In this document: piece by piece, positions 33,112-42,389 of the stretch | Numbering within the stretch: position 1 is the first letter of the stretch | How the letters are laid out: every line of letters begins with the position of its first letter | Assembly: GCA_027482245.1 (NCBI GenBank) | Contig: JAIXWG010000016.1 | Span: 32,834-96,833 of the forward strand | Length of the DNA: 64,000 nt | Source of the DNA: Acetobacteraceae bacterium | GTDB taxonomy: Bacteria; Pseudomonadota; Alphaproteobacteria; Acetobacterales; Acetobacteraceae | Direction of reading: 5' to 3' | Program-made: the position numbers and the translations under genes | Notes under the pieces: model-generated | Databases searched by the model: none | What the model saw: the letters and a program-made list of their open reading frames with translations, nothing else | What the model was told of the DNA's origin: nothing

Positions 33112-33615
33112 ATGACCCGCCGCCTGTTGCTGCAGCCGCTGACGCAGGCCGCCTTCGCCCCCTTCGGCGACGTGATCGAGCCGCCCGCGCCGGGCCAGCG
33201 GATCTCGCTGCTGGAGACGATCGGCGGGCAGGACGGCGCGACGCAGCCGCGCCTGTCCTTCAGCACGGCGGAGCCCTGGGCCCTGCCGCTGGAGGCCACG
33301 CGGATGGAGCGGCACAACCGGTCCTCCCAATGCTTCGCGCCGATGGATGTGGCGCGCTGGGTGCTGCTGGTCGCGCCCGATGCCGGCGGCAGGCCCGACG
33401 AGGCCGGGCTGCGCGCCTTCCTCGCCCGGGGCGACCAGGCGGTGAACTACCACCGCGCCACCTGGCACCACCCCGTCCGCGCCCTGGACCGGCCGGGCCG
33501 CTTCGCCGTCATGATGTGGACCACCGGCACCACCGAGCAGGACGAGGAATGGGCCACGCTGGCGGAGCCCGTCTCGATCCATCCGGCGGAGCCGGTCTCG
33601 ATCCACGAGGGCTGA
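33112..33615 (+). CDS. allA: Ureidoglycolate lyase
   Basis: 167 residues; motifs AFAPFGDVIE, MERHNRSSQCFAPM and NYHRATWHHPVRAL identify the AllA family, which splits ureidoglycolate into glyoxylate and urea. It is divergent from the allantoinase gene, together forming part of an allantoin pathway. The C-terminus is odd: the last residues contain EPVSIHPAEPVSIHEG, an 8-residue tandem duplication from a 24-base repeat at 33561-33608. Start ATG 33112 behind AAGGA; the longer open frame upstream is antisense to puuE. Confidence 0.9.
   Translation: MTRRLLLQPLTQAAFAPFGDVIEPPAPGQRISLLETIGGQDGATQPRLSFSTAEPWALPLEATRMERHNRSSQCFAPMDVARWVLLVAPDAGGRPDEAGLRAFLARGDQAVNYHRATWHHPVRALDRPGRFAVMMWTTGTTEQDEEWATLAEPVSIHPAEPVSIHEG
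33561..33608 (+). repeat. 24-base tandem duplication at the 3' end of allA
   Basis: Units at 33561-33584 and 33585-33608 both begin GGCGGAGCC and share GTCTCGATCCA. They are in frame and duplicate eight residues at the protein's C-terminus. It looks recent, with only a few differences between units. Confidence 0.6.
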
Positions 33616-33667
33616 CGCTACGCCCTCGGCGCGGTAAGCAGGCGCCCCCAACGCCGGAGGATCACGC

Positions 33668-33898
33668 ATGACACAGGAAAACCCGGTCTATCTGCGCTGG
33701 CGCGCCGGGCGCCCGCAGCCGGAGGAGGAGCGGTTCGACAACCTCGATGCCGCGCTCGACGCCGTGGAGGCGCGGTGGGAGACGCTGCAGCACCAGGTGC
33801 CGCAGATCCTCGACCACCGCCGCATCCTGATGCTCAGCACGGCGGAACTGCTGACCATGGCGGAGGAGGAGGAAGCCTCCCCCGACGCCAAGGCCTAA
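33668..33898 (+). CDS. Hypothetical acidic protein (76 aa)
   Basis: Begins with ATG behind GGAGGA about 8 bases upstream (33657-33662). The product, MTQENPVYLRWRAGRPQPEE and onward, is acidic and helical (FDNLDAALDAVEARWETL) with no Cys or hydrophobic segment. It follows allA by about 50 bases. The good ribosome-binding site and uniform codon use support a real gene. Its end overlaps the convergent tannase-like gene by four bases. No recognised family. Confidence 0.6.
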   Translation: MTQENPVYLRWRAGRPQPEEERFDNLDAALDAVEARWETLQHQVPQILDHRRILMLSTAELLTMAEEEEASPDAKA

Positions 33899-35575
33899 CG
33901 CGAAGGCGCGAAGCCCAGCGGGTCCGGCCGGGCGGTGCAGACGAAACTCTCCGCCCGGTTCGGATCGCCGCTGCCGGTGTAGCGCGCATAGGCGGGGTAG
34001 CGGCAGGCGGGGATGGAGCGGACGGTCTGCAGCGTCTCCGGATGGATGTCGAAGGCGGCCGGCGCCTCCGGCGGCGGCGTGCCGTCCAGCCAGGCCTCCA
34101 GGATCGACAGCGTGTCGAACTGGGACGGCCCGACGACATTGTGGCCGCTGCCGGCCGTCACGTAGAAGCGCAGGAAGCTGTCCGTCTCCGCCTGGCCCAT
34201 CCGCGCCACGACGCTGCGGTAGTATTCCGCGACCATCGGCGTGCCGACGGCATTGTCCGCCGCGGGCTGCAGCAGGATCAGCTTCCCGCCGCGGGCGCGG
34301 AAGCGGCTGAGGTCCGGGTCCGTCGCATCGAACAGCGTGGACAGGTACTGGATGCGCGCAGCGTGGCGCGTGGCCTGGAAATGGAAGGGGTCGAAGGCGT
34401 CGTCCTGCACGATGGCATGACGCACCAGCGCGGCGGCGAAGTTCAGCACGGCGCCGCGACGCGGCTCGAACGCCCGGCCCGGTGGCAGGGGGTGGGAGGG
34501 CGGCTCCGCGCCGGTGACGTAGAAGGGCCACTGGTAGCGCGCCCCGTCCTCATCCCCCGTCACGCCGAAGCCGGGATAGCGGGTGATGCCATGCGCCAGC
34601 GGCACCTGCATCGACCAGGGCTCCCGGATCGCGTTCACCACGGCGATCTGCGCATCGCTGAGGCATCCCTGCCCGCGCGCGCCATCAGGGCAGCGCAGCG
34701 TCGCGACGTCGTTCGGGCATTCAAGGTAGCGGGCGATGATGCCGTCCCGCACACCATCGGCATCGTCGCAGGATTGGCGCGTGCGTTCCGCCACCAGCCG
34801 CACCGCCGCCGCATCCAGCCAGCCGGTCACCATCAGGGACCGGATGTGGTTGTCGGCCAGGTGGATGTAGAACCAGCTCAGCACCGGGGAGACGGCGATG
34901 ACGCCGTCATAGTCATCGGGAAAGCGTTGCGCGACCATCAGCGCTTCCCGCCCGCCGGCGGATTCGCCGTTGAAGATCACGCGGGTGGGCGCACGGCCAT
35001 ACGCGGCCTCGATGACGCGCAGCGCCACGTCGCGCGTCTTCTTCATGGACTCGACGCCCCAGTTGCGCATGGCCTCGTCGTTGCGCATGAAGCCGACATC
35101 GTTGCCCTGGTGGCCGCCATCGCCGCCGAAGGTCGCGTAGCCCAGCGCGATGGGATAGGGCGCCGTCAGCGGCACGGGGTCGAAGCGGGCGGAGGCCTTC
35201 TGGCCGGGCGCGGTGATGACGGAACCGCCGAGGCCGCCGCCCCCGGATTGCAACGCGCGCCCGTTCCAGGCCAGCGGCAGGTTCACGTTGAAGAGGATGC
35301 GCGGCGCGGCGGGATCGACCGGCCGGATCTCCCCCTGCACGTTGCAAATGCACCGGCAGTGCCTGCGCGAATTCCCCGTCGGGATGCGGGCGCGGCGGCG
35401 TCTCCGCCAGGCGCTGCGCCGCGGTGACGGCGGCGCCGCCGGTCGGCAGGCCGATAACGCCGGCGGGGATGGCGAGGCCCGCCAGATCCTCGCAGCGCTG
35501 CAACGCCGTGGTCTGCGCCGCGGCCGGCAGCGCGAGCAGCGCCAGCAGGCCGAAGGCGATCGATGCTGCCCTCAT
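33895..35575 (-). pseudogene. Tannase/feruloyl esterase family gene with single-base frameshift
   Basis: A signal peptide and N-terminus (MRAASIAFGLLALLALP, then CEDLAGLAIPAGVIGLPTGG) start at 35575 behind AGGGGGAA. The rest of the protein (QGEIRPVDPAAPRILFNVNL onward) lies in another frame. Dropping one A from AAA at 35346-35348 joins them as LPVHCNVQGEIRP, exactly the family consensus, so one base is inserted here. The restored product has about 559 residues. Ser elbow is GESAGG and the His is in AGSGHN; the CS-D-HC disulfide cysteines of tannases are absent at both places. It is the last gene of the minus-strand island. The gene may be truly inactive or the base may be a sequencing error. 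Confidence 0.85.
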
Positions 35576-35600
35576 CCCCGTTCCCCCTGTTGTTGCGCCG

Positions 35601-36020
35601 TCAGCGAGGCGGCGATGCGCCGACCGGATGGGCGGCGAAGTATTCGGTATCGATGGGCCGCGGCTTCCAGTCCGGGTTGGTCGGCCAGTCCACGAAGCGC
35701 GTCGCCACATCCTCGCCGTAGCGCACGCGGAACAGCAAGGTCCGCTGCGGGCCGTTGGTGTATTCATGCACCTCGCCCGGCGGGTGGACGACGAAGCGGC
35801 CGGGCGTGACATCGACGCTGCCTTCCGGCGTCCACATCACGCCACCACCCTCGAAGCAGAAATAGATCTCGGTCGCCCAGGGGTGGCAGTGGTTGGGGCT
35901 CACCTGCCCGGGTTCCCAGCAGGCGACGGTGAAGTCGCCGCCGGCGCTGCGGCCGAGGATCTTCTCCACATGGCGCTGCGGGTTCCAGACCTGTTCGGCG
36001 CGAAGGTCGAAGCTGTGCAT
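35601..36020 (-). CDS. Cupin-domain protein
   Basis: 139 residues with one cupin barrel. Metal ligands are visible in NHCHPWATEIYFCFEGG (HxH plus Glu) and the second motif VHPPGEVHEYTNG (His). Single-domain cupins of this size act as dioxygenases, isomerases or binding proteins, often for small aromatic or carboxylate compounds. It lies between a Bug binding-protein gene (12 bases upstream) and the tannase-like gene (25 bases downstream) in the same direction, so it probably takes part in the same catabolic route. Substrate unknown. Confidence 0.8.
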   Translation of the reverse strand: MHSFDLRAEQVWNPQRHVEKILGRSAGGDFTVACWEPGQVSPNHCHPWATEIYFCFEGGGVMWTPEGSVDVTPGRFVVHPPGEVHEYTNGPQRTLLFRVRYGEDVATRFVDWPTNPDWKPRPIDTEYFAAHPVGASPPR

Positions 36021-36032
36021 GGCGGTGGTCCT

Positions 36033-37004
36033 TCAGTTGTCGAGCTGGATGCGCGCGGTGCGGATCACCTCGGCCCAGCGGGCCGTCTCCTCCCGCAGCC
36101 TGGTCGCGAAATCGTCGGGGCTTTCGTCCATCGCCTCCAGCGCCTGGCGGCGGAAGGCGTCCTGCGTCGCCTCGCTGCGCGCCACGGCGGCGCAGCCGGC
36201 ATGGATGGCGTTGACCAGGGGCGCGGGCGTGGCACGCGGCACCAGCACGCCGAACCAGGACCGGACATCGAGCGGCCCTTCCCCTGCCTCCGCCAGCGTC
36301 GGCACCTCCGGCAGCATGGCGCTGCGCGTGGTGGCGAGTTGCGCGATGGCCCGTGCCCGCCCCGCCGCGATCAGCGGCTGCACCGCCAGCAGGTTGCTGA
36401 CGACGAACTGGATCTGGCCGGAGACGAGGTCCGTCGCGGCGTGGGAACTGCCGCGATAGGGGATGTGGGTCAGGGGCGCGCCGCTGCGGCTGGCGATCAG
36501 CTCCCCCGCCAGATGCTGCTGCGATCCCGCGCCAGGGGAGCCGTAGGAGAGGCCGCCCTGGGTGCTGCGCGCCAGCGCCAGCAATTCCGCGACGGTGGCC
36601 GCGGGCACGTTCGGCCCCACCGCGATCACGTTGGGCGAACTGGCGAGGATGCCGACCGGCGCCAGGTCGCGCTCCACATTGAAGGGCGCGTTGCGGATCA
36701 GCGACGGGTTGATGGTGAGGTTGCCCGCGGCGGCGACCAGCAGCGTGGTACCATCCGGCGCGGCGCGGGCGACGGAGGCGATGCCGATGCTGCCGCCCCC
36801 GCCAGGACGGTTCTCCACCACCGCAGGGACGCCGCTGCGGGCCTGGAGACCCGCCGCCAGCAGCCGCGCCAGCGCATCCACCGGCCCGCCCGGCGTGAAG
36901 GGCGCCACCAGCGTGACGGCGCGGTCCGGCCAGGCAGGCTGTGCGAGGGCGGGCAAGGCGATTGCCGCGCCGGTCAGCGCCAGCAGGGAACGACGGTTCA
37001 TCAT
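36033..37004 (-). CDS. Bug-family (TctC-like) substrate-binding protein 1
   Basis: 323 residues, signal peptide MMNRRSLLALTGAAIALPAL cut after LAQ. Bug motifs: WPDRAVTLVAPFTPGGPVDA, VVENRPGGGGSIG, and TLAEAGEGPLDVRSWFG. It binds a carboxylate or aromatic acid in the periplasm, but no TctAB pair is nearby, as usual for Bug paralogs. I prefer the ATG at 37004 because GGGAGGA sits 7 bases upstream; the ATG at 37010 would be almost on top of it. Confidence 0.88.
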   Translation of the reverse strand: MMNRRSLLALTGAAIALPALAQPAWPDRAVTLVAPFTPGGPVDALARLLAAGLQARSGVPAVVENRPGGGGSIGIASVARAAPDGTTLLVAAAGNLTINPSLIRNAPFNVERDLAPVGILASSPNVIAVGPNVPAATVAELLALARSTQGGLSYGSPGAGSQQHLAGELIASRSGAPLTHIPYRGSSHAATDLVSGQIQFVVSNLLAVQPLIAAGRARAIAQLATTRSAMLPEVPTLAEAGEGPLDVRSWFGVLVPRATPAPLVNAIHAGCAAVARSEATQDAFRRQALEAMDESPDDFATRLREETARWAEVIRTARIQLDN

Positions 37005-37024
37005 GGCCATGTCCTCCCGGCCGC

Positions 37025-37984
37025 CTATTGCGGCTCGATCCCCGCGGCGCGGGTCGCCTCCGCGGCCTTCTCGATCTCCTCCCGCAGCTTGGCCGCCAGC
37101 ACGGCGGGCGGGCTGCCGACCACGCGGTTGCCCTGCGCTTCCAGCTGCGTGCGGGCTTCCGGGACGTGGATGGCGGTGCGGAATTCCGCGACCAGGCGCT
37201 CCACGATGTCGGATGGCATCCCCGGCGGCCCATAGATCGCGTTCCAGCCGCCATCGACGGCGTAGCCGGGCACGCCAGCCTCCGCGACCGTGGGCAGGTC
37301 GGGCAGCCGGTCGAATCGCTCCCGGCTGCTGACGGCGAGCGGGCGGACGCGGCCATCCTCGATCACCGGCAGCGCCGCCAGCGGGTTCAGGAAGATCGCG
37401 TCCACCTGGCCCGCGACCACGGCCTCCAGCGCCTGGGTCGCGCCGCGGAAGGGCACGTGCAGCATCTCCACCCCCGCCTGGAAGGCGAGCTGCGCCGCGG
37501 CGAGGTGGATGGAGTTGCCGACGCCCGGCGAGCCGTAGGAGACCTGCCTCTGCCGCGCCCGCGCGAGCAGGTCGGCCAGGTTGCGGATCGGCAATTCCTT
37601 GTTGGCGACGAGGACATAGGCCGGCGCCACCAGCAGCAGGGAGATGGCGGTGAAGTCCTTTTCCGTGTCGTAGGGCAGGCGGCGGTAGAGGCTCGGATTG
37701 ATGGCGTGGGAGCCTGTCGTGTAGAGTAGCGTGTAGCCATCGGGCCGTGCGCGGGCGACGGTTTCGCTGGCGATGATGCCGTTGGCGCCGGTGCGGTTTT
37801 CCACCACCACCTGCTGGCCCAGCTGGATGCCGACCTGCCGCGCCATGATGCGCGCCGCGACATCCGGCGCGCCGCCGGCGCTGAAGGGCACCAGCAGGCG
37901 GATCGGGCGGTTCGGGAAGTCCTGCGCCATGGCCGGCGCGGCCAGGGCGGAGAGCCCCAGGCCCATCAGCATCCTGCGTCGCAT
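37025..37984 (-). CDS. Bug-family (TctC-like) substrate-binding protein 2
   Basis: 319 residues, signal peptide MRRRMLMGLGLSALAAPAMA. Motifs: FPNRPIRLLVPFSAGGAPDV, VVENRTGANGIIA, PYDTEKDFTAISLL, TVAEAGVPGY. Excellent AGGGAGGA Shine-Dalgarno. It is 20 bases upstream of the next Bug gene, in one transcription unit with the CocE hydrolases. Sequence differs clearly from binding protein 1, so the two likely bind different ligands rather than being a recent duplication. Confidence 0.9.
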   Translation of the reverse strand: MRRRMLMGLGLSALAAPAMAQDFPNRPIRLLVPFSAGGAPDVAARIMARQVGIQLGQQVVVENRTGANGIIASETVARARPDGYTLLYTTGSHAINPSLYRRLPYDTEKDFTAISLLLVAPAYVLVANKELPIRNLADLLARARQRQVSYGSPGVGNSIHLAAAQLAFQAGVEMLHVPFRGATQALEAVVAGQVDAIFLNPLAALPVIEDGRVRPLAVSSRERFDRLPDLPTVAEAGVPGYAVDGGWNAIYGPPGMPSDIVERLVAEFRTAIHVPEARTQLEAQGNRVVGSPPAVLAAKLREEIEKAAEATRAAGIEPQ

Positions 37985-38014
37985 GCGGGTTCCTCCCTTT
38001 GGTTGGTCGTCGTG

Positions 38015-39682
38015 TCAGTCGTCGATGCGGGGCAGCAGCAGCCAGTTCTCCCGGCCCGGGCCGGTCAGGATGGTGGTGGTGCCGCCATAGGTCGCGGGGT
38101 CGCGGTCGGCGGGGTGGTTGTGCAGGATGCGGCCGGGCGTGCCGGGGATCTCGTAGTCGCGCCCGGCAACGGTCAGCACCAGGCGATAGCCCTTCGGCAC
38201 GACGATGCTGGTCGGCCAGATCTCGATGTCGAGTGTCACCGCTTCCCCAGGCACCAGCGGATCGCGCGCCGAGTGGCGGTGCCAGGGGCGCCAGGGCAGC
38301 GATTTGTCGGGATCGGTTGCGCGATGGCTGGCGCGCAGCCAGCCGCGGGCGACTGGCGTCGGTTCATGCGCGCCGGCGAAGATCACCTCCGCCCCGCGCG
38401 GATCCATCAGCCGCAGCGTGAGGAAGAGGTCGGCGTCGCTGGTGCTGGAGGCGATGGTGAGGCGCGCGGCGAGCGGGCCGGTGAACTCGGTCTCCCGATC
38501 GAAGGCGGGCGTCGCGAAGTCGAGGCCGGGGCCGAGCGCCTCGAATGTCTTCGCGGTGGCATCGGCGGGCTCGTCGCCCAGCGCCAGCGCCGCGGCATCG
38601 AGGTGCAGCGTGGTCCAGCGCGTGCCCGACAGCGGCCATTCGTCATCCGCGCGGGAACCTGCGCCTTCGACGCGCCGCACCACGACCTGCACGCGCTTCT
38701 CGCTGTCCCAGCCATTGTCGAGGCCCTTGAGGAAGCGGTCCATGAAGCGCATCTGCATGGCGACGCCATCGGGCAGGTAGAAGCTCTCGAAATGCGTGCC
38801 GATGTGCATCGACAGCCATTTCTGGCGTGAGCCCGCCTGCACGAAACCCTCGACATTGCCGCGAAGGTGCACGCCCGGCCCGCCCCAATTGCCGGAGGAG
38901 AGCAAGGGCACCTCGATGCGGGAGAGGGCGGGGCGACGCTCCGCGTAATACGCATCGTCCAGCGTGTGGCGCAGGATCGTGCCGCCATAGTCCACGCGGT
39001 TGGCGGCGAGCAGTTCGGGCGAGAGGGGCGTGCCCGTCGTCGGCTGGCCGGTGGCGCGGTCCCGGTGCCGCGTCTCGCCATTGCCATGCTGGTTCACCAG
39101 CACCTGGCGTTCCAGCCAGTTGGTGGTGAAGGTGTTGGAGAGCATGCCGCCGTGATGCGTGCGGTCGCGATAGGGATCGACGAAACCCTCCCACGGCACG
39201 ATCGCCGCCAGGTGCCTCGGCCGCAACGCCGCGACGCGCCACTGCGTATGCGCGAGGTAGGAGATGCCGAGCAGCCCGACGCGGCCATTGCACCAGGGCT
39301 GGCTGCCCGCCCACTCGATCGCGTCGTGGTAGTCCTGGATCTCCCGCGGCGACATGGGGTCGAGGAAACCCGGCGACTTGCCGGTGCCGCGCGCATCGAC
39401 GGCGAGCACCGCGAAGCCCTGGGGCACCCAGCGTTCGGGGTCCACGAGTTCCCAGCGGAGATACTGGCCGGAGGAACCGGCGAAGATGTCGGGATGCAGC
39501 TTGTGCAGCTTCTCCCACTGCGCGGTGTAGCCATCCGCGAAGTGCACGTCCTTGCCATAGACGCCCTGCGTCATCACCACCGGCACCGGCTGGTCCGTGC
39601 GCGGGCGGTAGAGGTTGCCGCGCAGCACATGCCCGTCATTGACGGGGATGGCGACATCCTTCTCGACGATCATGCCGGTCAT
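38015..39682 (-). CDS. CocE/NonD-family hydrolase (X-Pro dipeptidyl-peptidase type) 1
   Basis: 555 residues. Alpha/beta-hydrolase domain with nucleophile elbow in LLGISYLAHTQW and an oxyanion Tyr in GVYGKDVHFADGY, a helical cap, and a C-terminal jelly-roll beginning about residue 350 (FTGPLAARLTIASSTSDADL). Family members hydrolyse esters or amides such as cocaine or glutaryl-7-ACA. No signal peptide. Its ATG overlaps the stop of the preceding paralog (ATGA), so the two are co-translated. Substrate unknown. Confidence 0.88.
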   Translation of the reverse strand: MTGMIVEKDVAIPVNDGHVLRGNLYRPRTDQPVPVVMTQGVYGKDVHFADGYTAQWEKLHKLHPDIFAGSSGQYLRWELVDPERWVPQGFAVLAVDARGTGKSPGFLDPMSPREIQDYHDAIEWAGSQPWCNGRVGLLGISYLAHTQWRVAALRPRHLAAIVPWEGFVDPYRDRTHHGGMLSNTFTTNWLERQVLVNQHGNGETRHRDRATGQPTTGTPLSPELLAANRVDYGGTILRHTLDDAYYAERRPALSRIEVPLLSSGNWGGPGVHLRGNVEGFVQAGSRQKWLSMHIGTHFESFYLPDGVAMQMRFMDRFLKGLDNGWDSEKRVQVVVRRVEGAGSRADDEWPLSGTRWTTLHLDAAALALGDEPADATAKTFEALGPGLDFATPAFDRETEFTGPLAARLTIASSTSDADLFLTLRLMDPRGAEVIFAGAHEPTPVARGWLRASHRATDPDKSLPWRPWHRHSARDPLVPGEAVTLDIEIWPTSIVVPKGYRLVLTVAGRDYEIPGTPGRILHNHPADRDPATYGGTTTILTGPGRENWLLLPRIDD

Positions 39683-41349
39683 GCCTCGATCAGCGGCATC
39701 AGCAGGAAGCTCTCCCGCGTGCCGCCCGTCGCGATGCTGTTGCGGCCGCCGAAGGTCGCTGTGTCGCGGTCGCGCGGATGGTTGTGCAGGATGCGGCCGG
39801 GCTTGCCGGCATATTCGAAGTCCCGCCCCGCCACCGTCAGCACCAGGCGATGGCCCGGCGGCACGACGAGGCAGGTGGGCCAGATCTCGATGTCGAGCGG
39901 CACGAAGGTGCCGGGCTCCAGCGGTTCCATGCGGTCATGCGGATGCCAGGGGCGCCAGGGAGTGGAGCGCGCTTCGTCGATCGCACGGTGGGACGCGCGG
40001 AGCCAGCCGCGCGCGACGGGCACGGGTTCATGCGCGCCGGTGAACACCACCTCCTGCCCATCGGGGGCGAAGCAGCGGAGGGTCGCGAAGACGTCCATGT
40101 CCGTGGTGTCTGATGCGACCCAGAGCCGCAGCGCCAGCGGGCCGGTGAACTCCATCGCGGTGCCGAAGGGCTCGGTGGTGAAGTCGATGCCCTCGCAGAA
40201 GGCGTCGTAGTCCAGCACCGTCTCCGCACCCGGCGCTGTCCAGCCAAGGCTGCGGTCGCCGAGGAACAGTTTCGTCCAGCGTGTGCGCGCCAGCGGCCAT
40301 TCACGCTCCATCCGCCGCGTGCTGGGCTTTCCGGGATGGCGGATGGAAAGCTGCACGCGCGGCTCCCGCTCCCACCCATTGTCGTCGCCGCGCAGGAAGT
40401 GGCCGAGGAATCGCTTCTGCATCGCGACGTAGTCGGGCAGGTAGAAGCTCTCGTAATGCGTGCCGTCATGCATGGAGAGCCACTTGTCGGCCGTGCCCGC
40501 ACGCTCGAAGCCCAGCGTATTGCCGCGGAGATGCAGGCCCGGCCCGCCCCAGTTCCCTGCTGAAAGCACCGGCACCGTGATGCGCGAGAGATCGGGCGTG
40601 CGTTCTCGCATCCAGCCATCATCGAAGGGATGCTCCGCGATCTGCTGCGGATGCTCCGCGCGGCTGCCCTTCAGGATGTCGGCGTTGTGGGCGGCGGGGC
40701 CCGTCGTGCGATCGCCCGTCTCCCGGTCGCGATGTGGCGTCTCCGCGCTGCCATGCTGGTTCACCAGCGCCTGGCGGGGCCACCAAGCCTCGGTGAAGCT
40801 GTTCGACAGGATGCCGCCATGGTGGCTCCAGTCGCGGTAGAGGTCCGTCGCGCCCTCCCACGGCACGATCGCCGCCAGGTGCTTCGGCCGCAGCGCCGCC
40901 ACCTGCCACTGCTTGATGGCGAGGTAGGAGACGCCGAGCAGCCCGACGCGGCCATTCGACCAGGGCTGTGTGCCGGCCCAATCGATCGCCTCCGCATAGT
41001 CCTGCGTCTCCCGCGGGGAGAAGGGATCGAGGTAGCCGGGGGAGCGGCCGCTGCCGCGCGAATCCACGTTCACCAGCGCGAAGCCGTCGGGCACGAAGCG
41101 CTCGGGGTCCGGCACTTCCCAGCGCAGCCAGCGCCCACTGCTGCCTTCTGTCGCCAGGCCCGGATAGAGCTTCGTCAGCACATCCCATTGCGGCGTGTAG
41201 CCATCGGCGAAGTGGATGTCCTTGCCGTAGATGCCCATGGACATGATCACGGGGAACGGGCCCGGGCCCTCGGGGCGGAAGACATTGGCGCGCAGCACGA
41301 CGCCATCCGCCATCGGGATGGCCACGTCCCGTTCCACGATCATCGTCAT
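39679..41349 (-). CDS. CocE/NonD-family hydrolase (X-Pro dipeptidyl-peptidase type) 2
   Basis: 556 residues, tandem paralog of the next gene: MGIYGKDIHFADGYTPQWD and LLGVSYLAIKQWQVAALRP match the same positions closely, and the jelly-roll part (EFTGPLALRLWVASDTTDMD) also aligns. The catalytic Ser lies in GVSY. The frame is open about 50 codons further upstream, but the real start is MTMIVERD at 41349, aligned with its paralog's start MTGMIVEKD. Four bases separate it from the Bug gene upstream. The pair suggests two related ester or amide substrates. Confidence 0.88.
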   Translation of the reverse strand: MTMIVERDVAIPMADGVVLRANVFRPEGPGPFPVIMSMGIYGKDIHFADGYTPQWDVLTKLYPGLATEGSSGRWLRWEVPDPERFVPDGFALVNVDSRGSGRSPGYLDPFSPRETQDYAEAIDWAGTQPWSNGRVGLLGVSYLAIKQWQVAALRPKHLAAIVPWEGATDLYRDWSHHGGILSNSFTEAWWPRQALVNQHGSAETPHRDRETGDRTTGPAAHNADILKGSRAEHPQQIAEHPFDDGWMRERTPDLSRITVPVLSAGNWGGPGLHLRGNTLGFERAGTADKWLSMHDGTHYESFYLPDYVAMQKRFLGHFLRGDDNGWEREPRVQLSIRHPGKPSTRRMEREWPLARTRWTKLFLGDRSLGWTAPGAETVLDYDAFCEGIDFTTEPFGTAMEFTGPLALRLWVASDTTDMDVFATLRCFAPDGQEVVFTGAHEPVPVARGWLRASHRAIDEARSTPWRPWHPHDRMEPLEPGTFVPLDIEIWPTCLVVPPGHRLVLTVAGRDFEYAGKPGRILHNHPRDRDTATFGGRNSIATGGTRESFLLMPLIEA

Positions 41350-41353
41350 GCGC

Positions 41354-42322
41354 TCAATCCACCTGGATGCCCGTGGCGCGGCCGATCGCCGTCCAGCGCT
41401 GGAATTCCTCGCCGACATAGCGTGCCGCGTCATCCTGCGGTCCGCCCACGGGATCGAGGCCCGTGGCCTGCAGCCGCGCGCGCACCTCGGGCTCCGCCAG
41501 CGCGGCATTCACCTCGGCGTTCAGCCGCGCCAGGATCGGGCGCGGCGTCGCGGCGGGGAAGAGCGCGGCGATCCAGGTGGCATCGACGGCCTCGGGGAAG
41601 CCGAGCTCCACCGCGGTCGGCACATCCGGCAGCGCGGCGGAGCGCTGCGCGCCCGTCACCACCAGGCCGCGCACGCTGCCCGCGCGCACCTGCTCCACGC
41701 CCGTGTTCATCGCGATGGTGCCGACATCGACCTGGCGCGACAGCACCGCGGTGACGACGGGCGCGGCGCCCGGGAAGCCCACGGGCTGCACATCGGCGCC
41801 GCCCAGCACGCGCAGGATGCGCTCCGCCGAGAGATGGCCCGTGGTGCCGACGCCCGGCACCGCCAGGTTCAGCTGCCGCTGCTTCCCGAGCGCGATCAGC
41901 GCCGCGAGGTCCGCCGGCCCCGCCTGCGGGTGGGAGACCAGCATGTGCGGCGTGGAGGCGACGATGGCGGCGCCGACGAAATCCTCGACCTTATAGCCCG
42001 CGCGCGGCGACAGCGCCGGGTTCACGACGAAGGAGGTGGTGGCGAAGAGGATCGTGTGCCCGTCCGGTGCCGCCCGCGCCACCTGCTGGCTGGCGATGTT
42101 GCCGCCGGCGCCGACGCGGTTCTCCACGATGATGGGCTGCGGCAACCGCGGCCCCAGCGCCTGCGCCATGATGCGCGCGACGACGTCGGCCGGCCCGCCC
42201 GGCGCGAAGCCGCAGACGAAGCGGATCGGCCGGTCCGGCCAGGCGGGCTGCGCCCGTGCGATGGAGGGCAGCAGCAGCGACGCACCCAGCAGGGCGCGAC
42301 GCCGCATCGGCGGCAGCGTCAT
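41354..42322 (-). CDS. Bug-family (TctC-like) substrate-binding protein 3
   Basis: 322 residues with signal MRRRALLGASLLLPSIARA. Motifs: WPDRPIRFVCGFAPGGPAD, IVENRVGAGGNIASQQ, TAVELGFPEAVDATW. GGGAGGAG lies 7 bases before the ATG at 42322; upstream in-frame ATGs lack a signal. Closely followed by the CocE pair and preceded by another Bug gene to which it is visibly similar (ENRVGAGGNIAS compared with ENRGGAGGNIAA), so these two may be duplicates. Confidence 0.9.
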   Translation of the reverse strand: MTLPPMRRRALLGASLLLPSIARAQPAWPDRPIRFVCGFAPGGPADVVARIMAQALGPRLPQPIIVENRVGAGGNIASQQVARAAPDGHTILFATTSFVVNPALSPRAGYKVEDFVGAAIVASTPHMLVSHPQAGPADLAALIALGKQRQLNLAVPGVGTTGHLSAERILRVLGGADVQPVGFPGAAPVVTAVLSRQVDVGTIAMNTGVEQVRAGSVRGLVVTGAQRSAALPDVPTAVELGFPEAVDATWIAALFPAATPRPILARLNAEVNAALAEPEVRARLQATGLDPVGGPQDDAARYVGEEFQRWTAIGRATGIQVD

Positions 42323-42389
42323 TCTTGTTCTCCTCCCAGGCAACCCGCGACGCGCGCGGGTGTCAGTCGATCCCGCGCCCGGCGCGGGT

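Noticed and set aside
35764..37356. 530-codon minus-strand frame overlapping the Bug 1, Bug 2 and cupin genes
   Set aside because: Out-of-frame shadow; the correct frame contains signal peptides and Bug motifs in two separate genes.
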